Positions 24,181 to 36,935 of a DNA stretch of 64,000 bases are shown in pieces. Location of the stretch: contig NC_134542.1 of the NCBI RefSeq assembly GCF_050624435.1, positions 112,327,677 through 112,391,676 of the forward strand, given 5' to 3'. The notes beneath the pieces are model-generated. The model did no database searches. It was not told where the DNA came from and saw only the letters and a program-made list of their open reading frames with translations. The position numbers were made by a program, and so were the translations under genes. How positions within the stretch are numbered: the stretch's first letter is position 1; each line of letters begins with the position of its first letter. This stretch comes from Tenrec ecaudatus. Taxonomy: Eukaryota > Chordata > Mammalia > Afrosoricida > Tenrecidae.

Positions 24181-26125
24181 ACTGCTTGACTTTTTAAAAA
24201 CTTTCCCAATCAACAATTCATGTACATTGTTCCATGTCGTTGACCACAATCTCCACAATGTAGTATCACCTGTTCCATGCCCTCCTTCTTCTTCCGGTTT
24301 CCATTCTTCTTTTCCTGCCCTTTCTAAACTTTGTCCTTGAGTAAATGCTGCCTTTTGATCTCAAATGCTTGTTGCAGGGTGTGCATACTCCCTAGTAGTA
24401 CTGTTCCCCTAAAGAATCTATTCGTTGGGGGACATTTGAGCTACAGGAGTGAGTGTCAGCCTTGTCCAACAGCCATTGTCTTAGGAGTCTCCAGTCTGGG
24501 TCCCACTAGTAAGGTGCGTTATGATTTTGTTTTGTTAGACATTTTACTCCAAAATTCTCTAGGACCTTTCAAAACAATAGGTAGCGGTATTTGGGCAACA
24601 TCCAATTTCTCTAGTCTCAGGGTGGTGGAGACTTAAGTTAACATAGCCCATTAAACTAATTGTTTTTAATGTGTCTTCAATTTTCTTCATTTTCATTTCC
24701 TCTGTATGAGACCAGTTATGCCATAGCTGCTTATTAAGATGCCAATTGATGCAAAAGTACCATGTAGAATATCGTCTTTGTGGATTGTTATGCCAATTGA
24801 CCGTGGTAACTCCTGAGCCCATGGTCCAGTGGCTCAATCTTCAAGGTGTCTGATTATGTTTAAAATGTTTTCATAACTTTACCTCATGTTTGCCACATAA
24901 ATTCAAATGCACATGTATCCTCTAGCAAACATATATTCACATGTATAGTCGCACTGTCCCTGGCACTCTGCAACCTATCTACTCATCTATCATAGTTCTT
25001 CCAGAATTGTCTATGTAACGATATTTATGTGTTGCCTTTAACTCTTACAATCTCCATGCATTTTTTTTGATCTCTTACCAATTTTATATTGTCTTCCCCT
25101 TCACTCATGTTATTATGTCTACCCTCTAGGCAGTTATCTCTGGTAAGCATCAAGGAATTTTTTTTTTAAAGCATCAAGGAATTTGTGTGAAAACCTTTCC
25201 TTGATATTTTTCCAATAGTGGTGAAAAGTGCTGTGATGAACATGGGTGTGTATCTATCTAGTGGTGACATGACTCTTATTTCTCTAAGATACATACCACG
25301 TAGAGGGATTGCTGGATCATAAGGCATTCTGATTCCCAACTTTCCAAGGAAGCGTCTTGTAGTTCTCCATTGTTGCAGGATCTCCCACAACCCCACCCGC
25401 AAGGTATGGGGTTCCCCTTTCTCCACCCCTCACCAAATTTGTTGCTTTCTGTTTTGTTTTTCTACTTTTGCTATCAATGCTGGGGTGAGAGATCTCAATT
25501 GCTTTGGAATGCAACTCTTTGAATGGCTAATAATCATGAGCATTTCTTCATATTTATTGGCTGACTGAATGTCTTCCTTAGTGAAGTGTTAGCTCATGTC
25601 CTCTGCCCATTTTTTAATTGGGTTATTTTTCTTTTTGTTGTCATATTTAGAGATTAGTACTTTGCCACAAAACTTCCAATCTATGGATTATCTCCTTACT
25701 CCTTTGGTGACATATTTTGATGCATGTAAGCGTCTTTTAGGAGGTATCACTTACATAGTTTGTCCTCTGTTGTTTATGTGATTTTGGTTGTTTGAGCGTG
25801 TATTTATTCCATGTATTAGCCCTAAATTTTGCACCTTTATTAAAAAAATCTTTTTAGTGAGGTTTTACACTTAGATCTCTGACTTAACTTTAGTTTTTGT
25901 ATATGGTGTAAAGTATGGGTCCTGCTTCATTTTTTGTCAAATATCTATTAAGTTTTGCCAGCACAATTAAAAAAAATTTTTTCCCCCATTTAATGTTTTA
26001 GCTTTGTTAAGCATCTGCTATTTATTTGGAGAGAGGATACATTTTCCTCTAGGTTCTCAATTCTGTTCCATTTGTCTATCTTTTGACTACCATGGCCGGG
26101 CAGGTTTTTTTATGCTTAATATTTC
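24180..26125 (-). mobile_element. L1 LINE (3' UTR and end of ORF2), inserted into the RTE element
   Basis: Antisense afrotherian L1. The 3' end is near 24180 ('cccaatcaacaattcatgta'), the 3' UTR runs to about 25150, and the ORF2 C-terminal part follows ('tgggtgagagatctcaattg'-type text, 'cctctgcccattttttaatt', 'ttttgtatatggtgtaaagt'). RTE sequence on both sides joins up when it is removed. Confidence 0.85.
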
Positions 26126-27010
26126 TAAAACGGAAAGAACAGAAGACAAAATTTTAAGGCTCAAATTGCAATATTGAAGAATTTATAGGCAAAATATTGA
26201 CTAATAAAGGAAGCATCAAAAGAAGCTGTCATACATATTCATTATACCCAAAATAACTAATCCGCATTCAACCATTTCAATAGGCAGCAAATGACTAAGA
26301 ATGAAGGGTTTTGACGAAAGAAGTCCGAGCTACAACCAAGACACTGGTCACAAAGTAGGCTCCGAGAATCCACAAACCAGTTGAGATGGTGTAACAATGA
26401 ATGCAAATGGAAATGCTTACTAGTTTATGCTGGGAAATTTAGAAGACAGCTACCTAGCCAGCAGACTTGAAGAGATCCATATTTGTGACCATTCCATAGC
26501 AAGATAATCCAACAGAAGGTGGAAATGATCAAATATCGCTATTAGCACATGCAAGTAAATTTTTGACAGTTCATAAATAATTGCAGCAATACAGACAGAT
26601 TCAGAAGTAGATGTGCAAGAAAGGACGCCATTGCTGCTGCCAGATGGATTTAGACTGAAAGCGGATGACCAGAAAGATGCTTATCTTTTACTGACTATGC
26701 AAAAGAATTTGACTATGTGACTCTCAAGAAATTATGGGTAATATTGCAAACGGGAAATCCGGGCCACTAATTGTGCCCACATGAAGCCGGTACATAGCCC
26801 AAGAGGCAGTCACTTGAGCAGTACAATACCATGTGCTTTAATGCACATCTTTTCTGATTTTTAAAGCACATGTCATCTTACTTACTCAAAATCCATGTTG
26901 AGCAAATAACCCCACAGGTTGTGCTTTATGAAGAACACAGCATTAGAACTGGAGAAAGAATCATTAACAAGCTGTGATGCTGATGACACACCTAAAAGCA
27001 AAGATGTAAC
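26126..27010 (+). mobile_element. RTE-clade (BovB-like) LINE, reverse-transcriptase part
   Basis: Continues the element broken at 24180, from 'aaaacggaaagaacagaagac' onward. The RT-domain region reads 'cttgaagagatccatatttg', 'cccagaaagatgcttatc'-like text, 'ttactgactatgcaaaagaat' and 'gctgatgacacacctaa' (the YADD-box region, mutated). It is degenerate and not coding. Confidence 0.8.
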
Positions 27011-27079
27011 TTCCAAGTCATGGCATTTTTAATCTTTTAGATGTGATCACATGTACTTGAAACAAAACCATGCTTGGTT

Positions 27080-27385
27080 CTACAGTGCATTCTGACTTCT
27101 CCAAGACATACTTGTTCTCCTGGTGGCTCAAGGAATATTTCGCATCTTGACCAACATCATAATTCAAAAAATTCTTCAGACTTCCTTATTCATTCTTAGC
27201 TTTCTCTTGCATCTAAAGGATGGAGAAGGACATCACACTTGGCACAGAGTCAGTGAAAATACCTTGAAGATTCACAATGAGAGTGGTGATACGCGCTGAA
27301 ACACAGTAGTGATTATGAGGACGGTGCAACGGCCAGGCAGTGTGTCATTTTTGTACACAAGATTGCTATGAGTTCCATAAACTTG
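27080..27385. mobile_element. Rearranged RTE 3' end (antisense then sense pieces)
   Basis: 27080-27212 reads as antisense RTE ('cttccttattcattcttagc'). 27215-27385 reads as sense RTE 3' end ('ggagaaggacatcacacttgg', 'gatgatgagg'-like text, 'caggcagtgtgtcattttt'). An inversion or two separate insertions would explain this. Confidence 0.6.
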
Positions 27386-27548
27386 CAAGGCATATAATCG
27401 CCACCATCATGATTGAGTTTCAGTTAGTTGAACGACCATGTCTGTTACCGGGGGGCCTCCACACTTTTCTTCCTAATTTAATCCTAATCATTAGGTGATA
27501 CTGAGACGTACTCCTTAATATCCTCTATTTCCACTTTCCCAACACTTA

Positions 27549-27631
27549 TATGAAGGGGCTCAAAAAGTCCATGGGCCAATGCCATAAAAAGGTAATGGAA
27601 TTTTCCCATGGACTTTTGAAGCCCACTTATA
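27549..27631. mobile_element. Short mariner-type MITE
   Basis: 83 bp. The end 'ggggctcaaaaagtccatggg' is mirrored by 'cccatggacttttgaagccc', and TA lies at both borders. Nearly the whole element is terminal inverted repeat. Confidence 0.75.
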
Positions 27632-27734
27632 TTTTGTTAAATTTCATCAGAACAGTGCTTATCTCTGTCAGGGTTACACTCGGTTACCACAATCGGATGA
27701 ACGAGATCATTGGCAAATAGTGAAGGTTGAGACA

Positions 27735-27828
27735 AGGTGGCTGCAGCAGTGGAGATGGCACAGGATGGACTGTGTCGGACACAGATCTGAGTTAGAACCG
27801 ACTTGATGGCACCTGAAAACATAAAATG
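27735..27828 (+). mobile_element. RTE 3' terminal fragment
   Basis: The segment 'tggctgcagcagtggagatgg' ... 'gaaccgacttgatggcacc' matches the terminal segment of the RTE family, which shares its core with the AfroSINE tail. Confidence 0.6.
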
Positions 27829-27959
27829 CGTAGTTCCTGCTTATTGGTTTAAACACTGGTCTTCTCTTCCCTGTACACACCGGGATATCACTCTGCTCAT
27901 TTTCATTGCCACAAGTGTTCTACTAGTCTGTGCCACCATCAACTTCACATCCTAGCTTA

Positions 27960-28340
27960 GATGACACTGATTAGAAGGCACCTCCAGTAAACGGCCTTGA
28001 TTTCAATTTAGAGATCACTTTCTGAACAATGCGATCTGCAACACCCATATCACAATTAAGTTCTCTGGCAATTTTATCAGACGTTATCACATTGTATGTC
28101 TTTTCTCCTAAACAACAGATTTTAAGAGGACAAAAGTTTGTAACAAAGAGTTCAGTAGTGTCAAGCCATTCCATTTTATCAACTGTTGATATAAAGTTGA
28201 ATCATTGCTCTCCTCTCTACTCGTTATCTGAAAGTACCTCTCAATTTCTTCTTCTATTGCTTCAAGTCTCTGCTTTACTATTTCTCGTTTGTTTTTTGCA
28301 AGTTTAATGCACTGAACTTAATTCTTTTTCGTCTGAAATT
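27960..28340 (-). other. Unassigned coding-like segment in two frames
   Basis: On the minus strand one frame reads VKQRLEAIEEEIERYFQ (charged, coiled-coil-like) and then meets stops. The next frame continues with SDKIARELNCDMGVADRIVQ, which has a helix-turn-helix look. The switch of frame within about 150 bases suggests a frameshifted retrocopy or transposase remnant. I cannot name the parent. Confidence 0.35.
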
Positions 28341-28384
28341 GTTATCTTACCTTGCTTAGGCTTATTCAGTTTTCAAGAACCTGC

Positions 28385-28985
28385 AGCTTTTTTGTCTGGA
28401 GCAAAGAAACCAAAGACACATGAAAACCATTAGTCCAATATACTGATGGACCACAAGAATCCCAGCTTCCAAAACCCTGTGGCCATAATTAGATGGTACC
28501 CTGCCACCACTGATGACTGATCTGCAAGGAATGGTAAGAGGTGGTCCTGGATAGAGTGAAAGAAAATGAAGTATGGAACTCAGAAAGATCAAGGCTTACT
28601 GGTCTGACAGAGACTGGTTGAGTCGAGACTGTGGCCCCCAACAGCCTTCAAATCTGGAACCAAACTCAAACCTGCGGTCCAACTTTCAGCCAAACAACAG
28701 ACAAGGTCTACTAAAAGGTGAGCAATAACACAAGGGGAGTAATGCACTCCTTCGACCAGCCAACCCTGCTAGAGCCAAAGAGCAGCATTTGGGCAGGGAT
28801 AAACTTTGGAAGGCAGGTGGGCAGGAATGGAAGCAGTAAGAGTACAGGGAGTAGGAAGAGTGCTGACCTATGGTGGGAATTGTAACCCATCTCACACATC
28901 AAAATATCTATCAATTGTGGAGGAGAAAACCAATTTGCTCTATATACTTTCATCCAAATGACAAAAAGTAAAAAAAAAAAAAAAA
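28385..28985 (+). mobile_element. Afrotherian L1 3' UTR, sense
   Basis: 'cttccaaaaccctgtggcca', 'cttactggtctgacagagac' and 'actttcagccaaacaacaga' are followed by a poly(A) tail at about 28970-28985. It is the sense counterpart of 59280-59580. Confidence 0.8.
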
Positions 28986-29011
28986 CACACACACACAAAA
29001 ACATTCTAAAA

Positions 29012-29304
29012 CAGTGGTTCTCAACCTTCCTAATACTGCGACCCTTTAACAGTTCCTCCTGTTGTGGTGACGACCCCAACCATTAAACGATTTTCGTTGC
29101 TACTTCTTAACTAATTTTGCTATTATTAATCATAATGTAAATATCTGATATACAGGATGTATTTCATTGTTACAAATAGGACGTAAATATATATAGTGAT
29201 TAGTCACAAAACAATGTAATTATGGATTGTGAAATATTTATTTTTCAGTGGTCTTGGGTGACCCCTGTGAAAGGGTAGTTCGCGACCCAGATTGAGAACC
29301 ACTG
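29012..29304. mobile_element. SPIN-like non-autonomous hAT transposon
   Basis: A 293-bp element with a perfect 13-bp terminal inverted repeat (CAGTGGTTCTCAA ... TTGAGAACCACTG). Sub-terminal blocks 'gcgaccctttaacag', 'gtggtgacgaccccaacc' and 'gtgacccctgtgaaagggta' match my recollection of the SPIN family. The 8-bp flanks (TTCTAAAA and GTTTTAAA) agree at only 5 of 8 positions, so the target duplication is decayed. The element sits between the poly(A) of one L1 and the 3' end of another. Confidence 0.85.
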
Positions 29305-29306
29305 GG

Positions 29307-31500
29307 TTTTAAATCTTTTATTAGGTGCTCATAGAACTCTTATCACAATCCATCCATACATCAATTGTGTAAAACACATTTGCATATTCATTGCCCTCAT
29401 CATTCTCCTAAAGGGGTTCTCCGTGCAAGCAGAGCTACCCTTCGGGGATGCCCTCATCAGTCTTAAACATTTGCTCTCCACTTAAGCCCCTGGCATCAGC
29501 TCCTCTTCTCCCTCCCTCCCTCCCCCAGGAACTCTTGATAATTTATAAATTATTTTGTCATATCTAGCCCTGTCAGACGTCTCCCTTCACCCACTTTTCT
29601 CTTGTCCACCCCCCAGGGAGGAGGTCACATGCAGATATTTGTAATTGGTTTCCTTCACACTCCCAGTATCGCCTCTCACACCACTGGTCCTGAAAGGATC
29701 ATCCGCCCTGATTCCGAGTTTCCAGTTCCTACCTGTACCAGTGTGCATCCTCTGGTCCAGCCAGACTTGCAAGGGAGAATTCGGATCATGATAGTGGGGG
29801 TGGGGGGAGGAAGCATTTTAGGAAAGTTGTATTTTTCATCTTTGCAACATCACACCCTGTCTCATCTCGTCCGAGACTCCTCTGCCAGGGGATCTCCAGT
29901 GGCTGACAAATGGGCTTTGGGTGTCCACTCAGCACTCCGCCCCCCGCCCCCTTCACTATGGTAAAATTTTTTTGTTCTGATGATGCCTAATACCTGATCC
30001 CTTGTGATCACACAGGCTGGTGTGCTTCCTTCCATGTGGGCTATTGCTTCTGAGCTAGATGGCCACTTTTTTACCTTCAAGCCTTTAAGACCCCAGACAC
30101 TATCTTTTGGTAGCCAGCACCATCCGCTTTCTTTGCCACATTTGCTTAAGCACCCATTTGTCTTCAGCGATCATATCACGGAGGTGAGCACACAATGATT
30201 TTTCTTTCTTTGATGCCTGATACCTGATCCTTTGGCACCTCGTGATCACACAGGCTGGTGTGCTTCTTCCAAGTGGATTTTGTAGCTTCTGAGCTAGATG
30301 GCTGCTTGTTTACCTTCAAGCTTTTAAGACCCTAGACGTTGTATCTTTTGATAGCCAGACACCATCAGCTTTCTCCACATTTGCTTATTCACCTGCTTTG
30401 TCTTCAGCGGTTCTGTTGGGATGGTGAGCATCAGAATGCCAATTTAATAGAAGAAAAGTATTCTTGCATTGAGGGAGTGCTTGAGTGAAGGCCCAATGTC
30501 CATGCTAATACTAAGCCTATAAATATATGCACATAGATCTATTTCCCCATCCTCATACATATATTTGCACATGTACCTCTTTATCTAGGCCTTATAAATG
30601 CCCTTTGCCTCCCAGCTTTTCCCTCTACTTCCCTTGACCTTCCTCCTGTCCCACTATCATGCTTTGTCCCCACCAGGGTCTCAGCAATTCCTCTTAGTTA
30701 CATTACCCTTGATCATGCCCTACCAGGCCTCCCACACCCTCCTCACCACCAATTTGGATCACTTGTTGTTCCCTTGTCCCTGGGTTTGTTAACACTCCCT
30801 TTCACCCTCTCCCCCTCTCCCATGTCTCCAGGGAACTGTTGGTCCTGTTGTTTTCTCCTCCAGACTGTTCATCCAGCCTATCTTATTTAGACAGGCCTGT
30901 GGAGATAATAACATGCACAGAAACAAGACAGAGCTAAACCAAGTAACAATATACAACTAATGACAAAAAAACAAAACAAGAAAAAGCTTGTATTTAGTTC
31001 AAAGGTCGTTTTTTGGGCTTTAGGAGTGTTTTCCAGTCCAGTCTGTTGGGACATGACGCCCTTGCCCCAAAGTCCACCTTCAGCATTCCCTGGGGACCTC
31101 GCCGCTCCATTCCCTTGCTGTGCTGTTGCACCCCCTTAGTGTCTTGCCTCGATGTGGCGCGATCAGATCGGGTGCAATTCCCAGTCTCCGGTGTTGTCCC
31201 CAGTAGGGGTATGGGTCAGTGAGGGGCGTCATGTCTCATAGTGGGGCTGGCCATGTGGTCCTCTCTGGGGACTGGCTGCTCTAATTGGGATCATTGTCCT
31301 CAAGGACTGGTGGGGCAGGATGTGTTCCACTCTCCTCCTCCCCCTTCATCTGTTTCCGTGTGCTCTGATCAGCTATGTCCCTCTCCCATAGCTGCAGATT
31401 CAATGTCATTTTTTGAAATAAATTCTTCTGTGGGAAGGGGCAGGTGTCCACTTAGTAGTTGGGATTGGGGTCACCCCCCCACCCCCACCGAGAGAACCGC
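29307..31500 (-). mobile_element. Afrotherian L1, long 3' UTR segment, antisense
   Basis: Starts at the L1 3' end ('cttttattaggtgctcatag'). It runs through two tandem 'gatgcctgatacctgatcc' units (about 29980 and 30208), 'ctatctcttttggtagcc'-like text, 'ttgatcatgccctaccagg' and 'gtgttttccagtccagtctg', ending near 31500. Small open frames here, including a 127-codon one, are not genes. Confidence 0.85.
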
Positions 31501-31854
31501 TGTTCTAAAACCTTCTGCTTATGGAAATAATTTTACAGCAAGGCAGTCATTTTTCGAGGTACTGATTGGCTTTGTATTGCCATTTTTATTGTCAACCTTC
31601 CCATTTTTCTCTATTCTTTATTAAGGTCTGGTTTGAATTTTGGGCAAAAAGATTAGATCTATTGGAATTTGGTTATGATTTCATGGGCTGGCAAAGAAGG
31701 ATACTTGAATCCTTTACAAAAGGACTAAAGTTGTGGGGCAAGAGACAGGGGTGGAAATAGTAAGCAGTCATAATTAAAACAATGACACTTTTGACCAACA
31801 TCCACTGCAGATGTATGCAAATCTCCCCAGCACATCACTACACAAAATTACTAA

Positions 31855-32643
<789 letters not shown>

Positions 32644-32651
32644 GCAATCAG

Positions 32652-33339
32652 ACACCACCACTCTACTCTGGCAGTAAATACATGATTTTGAGGTGGCAGC
32701 AGGGGGAAGCACAGCATCCCAGTGTTCTAATGTGAAGTGTTGAGGTGGCTGCTGTAGATTAGGAAGCTAGAGTACGTCTATATCAGTACTATGTTTTTAT
32801 AGACAAGATGGATCATAAGAATTTAGAACATTACCACCTGTACAACTGCACAGAAAATATTCTGTTAGGGAGTTATTTATTTTTTAAGGGGAATCTAGTT
32901 TGCGTGTAGATGCACGTGCCCTGGGTTATTTACTATGCCTTTTTTATTGCCATCTTGGCCATAATTCTTAAGCATTAATTCTTGAGTTACTGCTACTAAC
33001 CTGGTCGAGAGATACACTGCCCCAAATATGCATTTTTGGTTGCAGCAAATAATTGTGATAATGGAAATTCAGACAAGAGCTACATAAAAAGGTGATCTGC
33101 AGTGTTATATTAGTCAGTCATTCAACATTGATGGTAGGCATTTAGTATGCCTGTGTTACTATTCCCTAATTAAAAGTAAGTCTTCAATAGGTTCTAAAAA
33201 ATACAGTTTCTCTGTGTTGGAAAGGAGATTGCACAATTTAAATGAGAGCATATCAAAGATGGTGCTTTTGCAAGGCATCATACTAACCTATAATGAAGAT
33301 TTCCTATTTTTCAAATAAACACAAAATAAGCGAACTAAT
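32652..33339. other. Unassigned spacer between DYNLRB1 pseudogene and SPOPL 3' UTR
   Basis: No repeat recognised. It may belong to a longer SPOPL 3' UTR. Confidence 0.3.
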
Positions 33340-33359
33340 TGTGAATAAGTAATAACAAC

Positions 33360-33365
33360 TTTATT
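33360..33365 (-). promoter_or_regulatory. Candidate SPOPL polyadenylation signal AATAAA
   Basis: The plus-strand TTTATT reads AATAAA on the transcript strand. It is one of several such hexamers and was chosen as the most distal before the pseudogene. Confidence 0.35.
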
Positions 33366-33749
33366 TTAACTGGACGTGCTGAAATGCAAAAAATATTTTC
33401 AGCAACAAGATACAAAAAGTATGTATCTTACTGTTAACATCAACTGATTATTAAAAATGAGGCTGAAAATTTTATTGTAAGTCTTTATGCATTTGGACCT
33501 TGAAAATCAAGCCCCCCTCTCCCAAAATAAATTTTTAAATAATTGTAGCGGAATTTTTCATTTTCAAACTGGAACTCACTTAAGGTACATCTTCATTCTA
33601 AAAACCTAAAGGCAAAATTAACTGGGTTACAGTATACAATGACAAACTCTAACAGAAAAAGATTTAAATATAAGAATTCCTTTTCAAACATAAAGTCCAC
33701 ATACTACAAACAGAAGACACAGTGTGGCGATTTCATTTCTAGTGAAGAG

Positions 33750-33800
33750 AGAAGTCTTGCATATGGTAGGCACTCAATATTTGTTCAATGGGACTTAAAA
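33750..33800 (+). repeat. L2/MIR-like 3' tip inside the SPOPL 3' UTR
   Basis: 'catatggtaggcactcaata' followed by 'tttgttcaatggg' resembles the conserved L2 end. It is short and old. Confidence 0.4.
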
Positions 33801-36721
33801 TTTACATCATTCCTTGACACCTTAAATAGAGCTCTTGCTATGTACAAAAAAAGGCTTCCAAAATACTCGTATGTGTGCTGAAAGTGCTGTCTTTATAATC
33901 TGAGAACACTAAAACAAACCTACCTATCCCCTCACCTAATTCTGTTAAGTATTTCCATTTTATTCATCAACGGAAGAGTGTGAATGGCTGAGTCAGAATA
34001 ATTCCCCTCTTCAAGTAGGCCTATGAGAAAAACTTGTTGAGTTGATTTTCACACAATGCTACGTACTGAACAAAGTCCCCATTATAGGAGAAATACTGGG
34101 TAGCATTTATGATTTATAAAGAAATCTTACTTCAAATCTATACACAAAAAATCAAAGGGGGCACACATACATCCGTAATTCTACTTTTTACAATTTAAGT
34201 GCTAACTTAGGGCTGCTATAAAAATAAACAAAATTCATGACAATGTAAGGGAACGCTAGTATTTTCAAACTTAATGTTATAGCTGACGTCTGAAAAAGGC
34301 ACTGTTTGCACATTTCATCATGCAATAAACTGGTCACATTTTCAAAAATTTCCTCTATCACTTAACTTGTCCCTCCCAAATAAAGCACACTTAAATGAAA
34401 TATTTCAACTAACCTGAACTTTCAACATTTAACTGAGTCCTATTTTCAGAGATTCATTCTTTTGAACCTACCACACACAAAGCAAGTAAGTTTGCACACA
34501 CATACACACACATACACAAATGACCACATAATACATGCAGGGTGTCTTCAAAGACTATTTCAAGGCAATGACACATGAGTATTCAAGGAGGTAACGTTAG
34601 CACGCCATATTATGGCACCTTCATATTTGTGCTCCAAAATACCGACATAGGCTAAAATTGTGAAAGGAAAAAAAGCGCATAAATGGTGTTTCTAATTCAC
34701 ACTCCAATGGTTATTCCTATAATATGTAACATTTAAGACCACTCACTACATTGCTAAGGAGAAGCCTATTCAGGTGACAAAAAGGAACCAAAAGCAGGCA
34801 TAGTTCCAAAGGCAAGACTGTTCTGGACACAAGTGGTTTGTATTGAAAACCATGTTTGTGGTCTAAAATTTAGGAAAAACGAAATAAGAAAGGCTATTAA
34901 GAGCACTCACTGCAGAACATGTCAACAGATTTTTTTTCATTGCCTCAAGAACCCACAACACCGAAAATATACATAATAAATTAAAAAAGTTAAGTCAAAT
35001 CGCATACAATTCTGTTAGAATGGTAGGCATTATATTATCTGAAACATGGACATTTCTACAAATGTGGATATGCTTACATTTAGAGCACAGTGTCTGACAT
35101 TTTTGGTAAAAAAAATGTGCTACCAAACTTAAAAAAAATCTTTATAATAAAATCCTCAAGATCTGCAATAAACATTAAAGTAACAAAAAGCTGAAATGTT
35201 CATAATACCATTTATTACCAAAGTCACTATGGTTAGAGCTTAGATTCTAGCATTGAACTGATTCACAATCTGCTTGTGTGCATTTGATATAAAATGGACA
35301 CACTAGTATTTTTATATGACAAAATTCTACGGCCTGAGGAAGAAATTTTTCTCTTAAAAGACCCTAAGCAAAATCTTAAATTAACAAGTGTATGCCTGTG
35401 GTTTAACTTTCACACTGTAAACTTAATGGGCTCACTTACAGTGGAGTCAGCAAAGTGAGCTTCTGAACCCCATTCATATCTTATATAGGATGGAGTCCAG
35501 TAACAGGTAAAAATCTTTTTCTGTAGTTCAGAGTCCTCCAATTTCAAATTTAAGTGAACACACAACGATTCAATTAAATTTCCCAGAAAGAAACTAAGAT
35601 CTGAAATATGGTCTTTCTAAAACTTGTTTGTTGTAGATAACAAAATGCTAATTTGACTTTTTCTTTCTTTTTTTTTTTTTTTGACTTTTTCTTTCAAGAT
35701 AAATATGAACCACTCTTTTGCTATATTAGAATTGTACCAAGATAGCAAAAATAAAATCTAGTTTAAAACAACAAACTTCACCCCTCCCCCTCCCCTCAAT
35801 TTTGTACTCAATTCAAACACTAGACAAACTACACAAATTTGGATCTGGAGAACAAAGTTAGACAGGCAAAGATATAGACGTATGCACTTTTTTTTTTTTC
35901 CCAGTGACACATTTTTCCCTTGTGGTCAAACACCAATCTCCTCTAAGAGGCACACTGCATTGTCACGGTTGCAATGAGTCGGCGGCAGGGACCTGACACC
36001 GATTGCTTTTGCTATTCTGGGACAGCGTAGCAGAATAGACCACCACTGTGAACAGCCATCCAACACTGAGCATGTGTATATATTTAAAGCTAAAATTCGT
36101 TGGTAATAAAGAACTGGCCCATGGAAAGCAATTTATGTATGTAAATAGTTTATCCTGTTCACATTGTGCAGAATTTCAACATCACCCACCATGTCAGCAA
36201 AGTAACTGAAACGATAACTGAGAAGGTAGGAGTGGAGTGGGGGAGGGGGGAAGTCTCATGACGTGGCCTGGCAGGCATAGGCTGAGGGTTTTCTCCATCA
36301 GTGTGCACACCCCACAGGGAAGTGACAGCAGTTCAGTGTTTTAGAAGGAGTAGACTGTCCGAGATTGCTTTAATTATTCGGGTGCCTTCTCCAAACAGGA
36401 ATGAATTCAACCGTGACTATCTGAAATTCAAACCAATTTAAGTATAATCAAGGACATCCTTTTTGTCTGTTTTCATAAACATCCCAGTTGCTTCCATTTG
36501 TCTTTTAAAAATTCTTTCAAAAGTTAAGACACGATTAATTATACGTTATAAATTCCCTCAAAGGAGAAAAAAAATATATATGTACCATTCAGCATACAAA
36601 AGTTACACATTAAAAGTGCATATATATCATTCTTAATTGGCCCACTCATTAAATTTACATTTGGTCATCTGTACTTTTAACATCTACAGAAGTCTTCATA
36701 TAAATGTAAGTCAAGAAAAAC

Positions 36722-36935
36722 CCCAAACAAACAAACCCACTGTCATTGAGTGCATTCCGACTCCCTGGCGCCCCACAGGACAGAGTAGAACTGCCCTCCA
36801 GGGTTTTCCAAGGCTGTAGATCTTCATGGAAGCAGACGGCCACATCTTCCTCCCGCATAGTGGCGATGGGTTTGAATTGCTAGCCTTCTGGTTAGCAGCC
36901 AAGAGATTCAATCACTACACCACCAGGACAGATAA
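36722..36935 (-). repeat. AfroSINE in SPOPL 3' UTR
   Basis: Antisense on the plus strand ('ctgtcattgagtgcattccg', 'acagagtagaactgccctcc', 'tcactacaccaccaggac'), so it lies in sense orientation in the SPOPL transcript. An A-rich run follows at 36937-36965. Confidence 0.88.

Noticed and set aside
31241-31624. 127-codon plus-strand frame
   Set aside because: Falls in the antisense L1 3' UTR (29307-31500).
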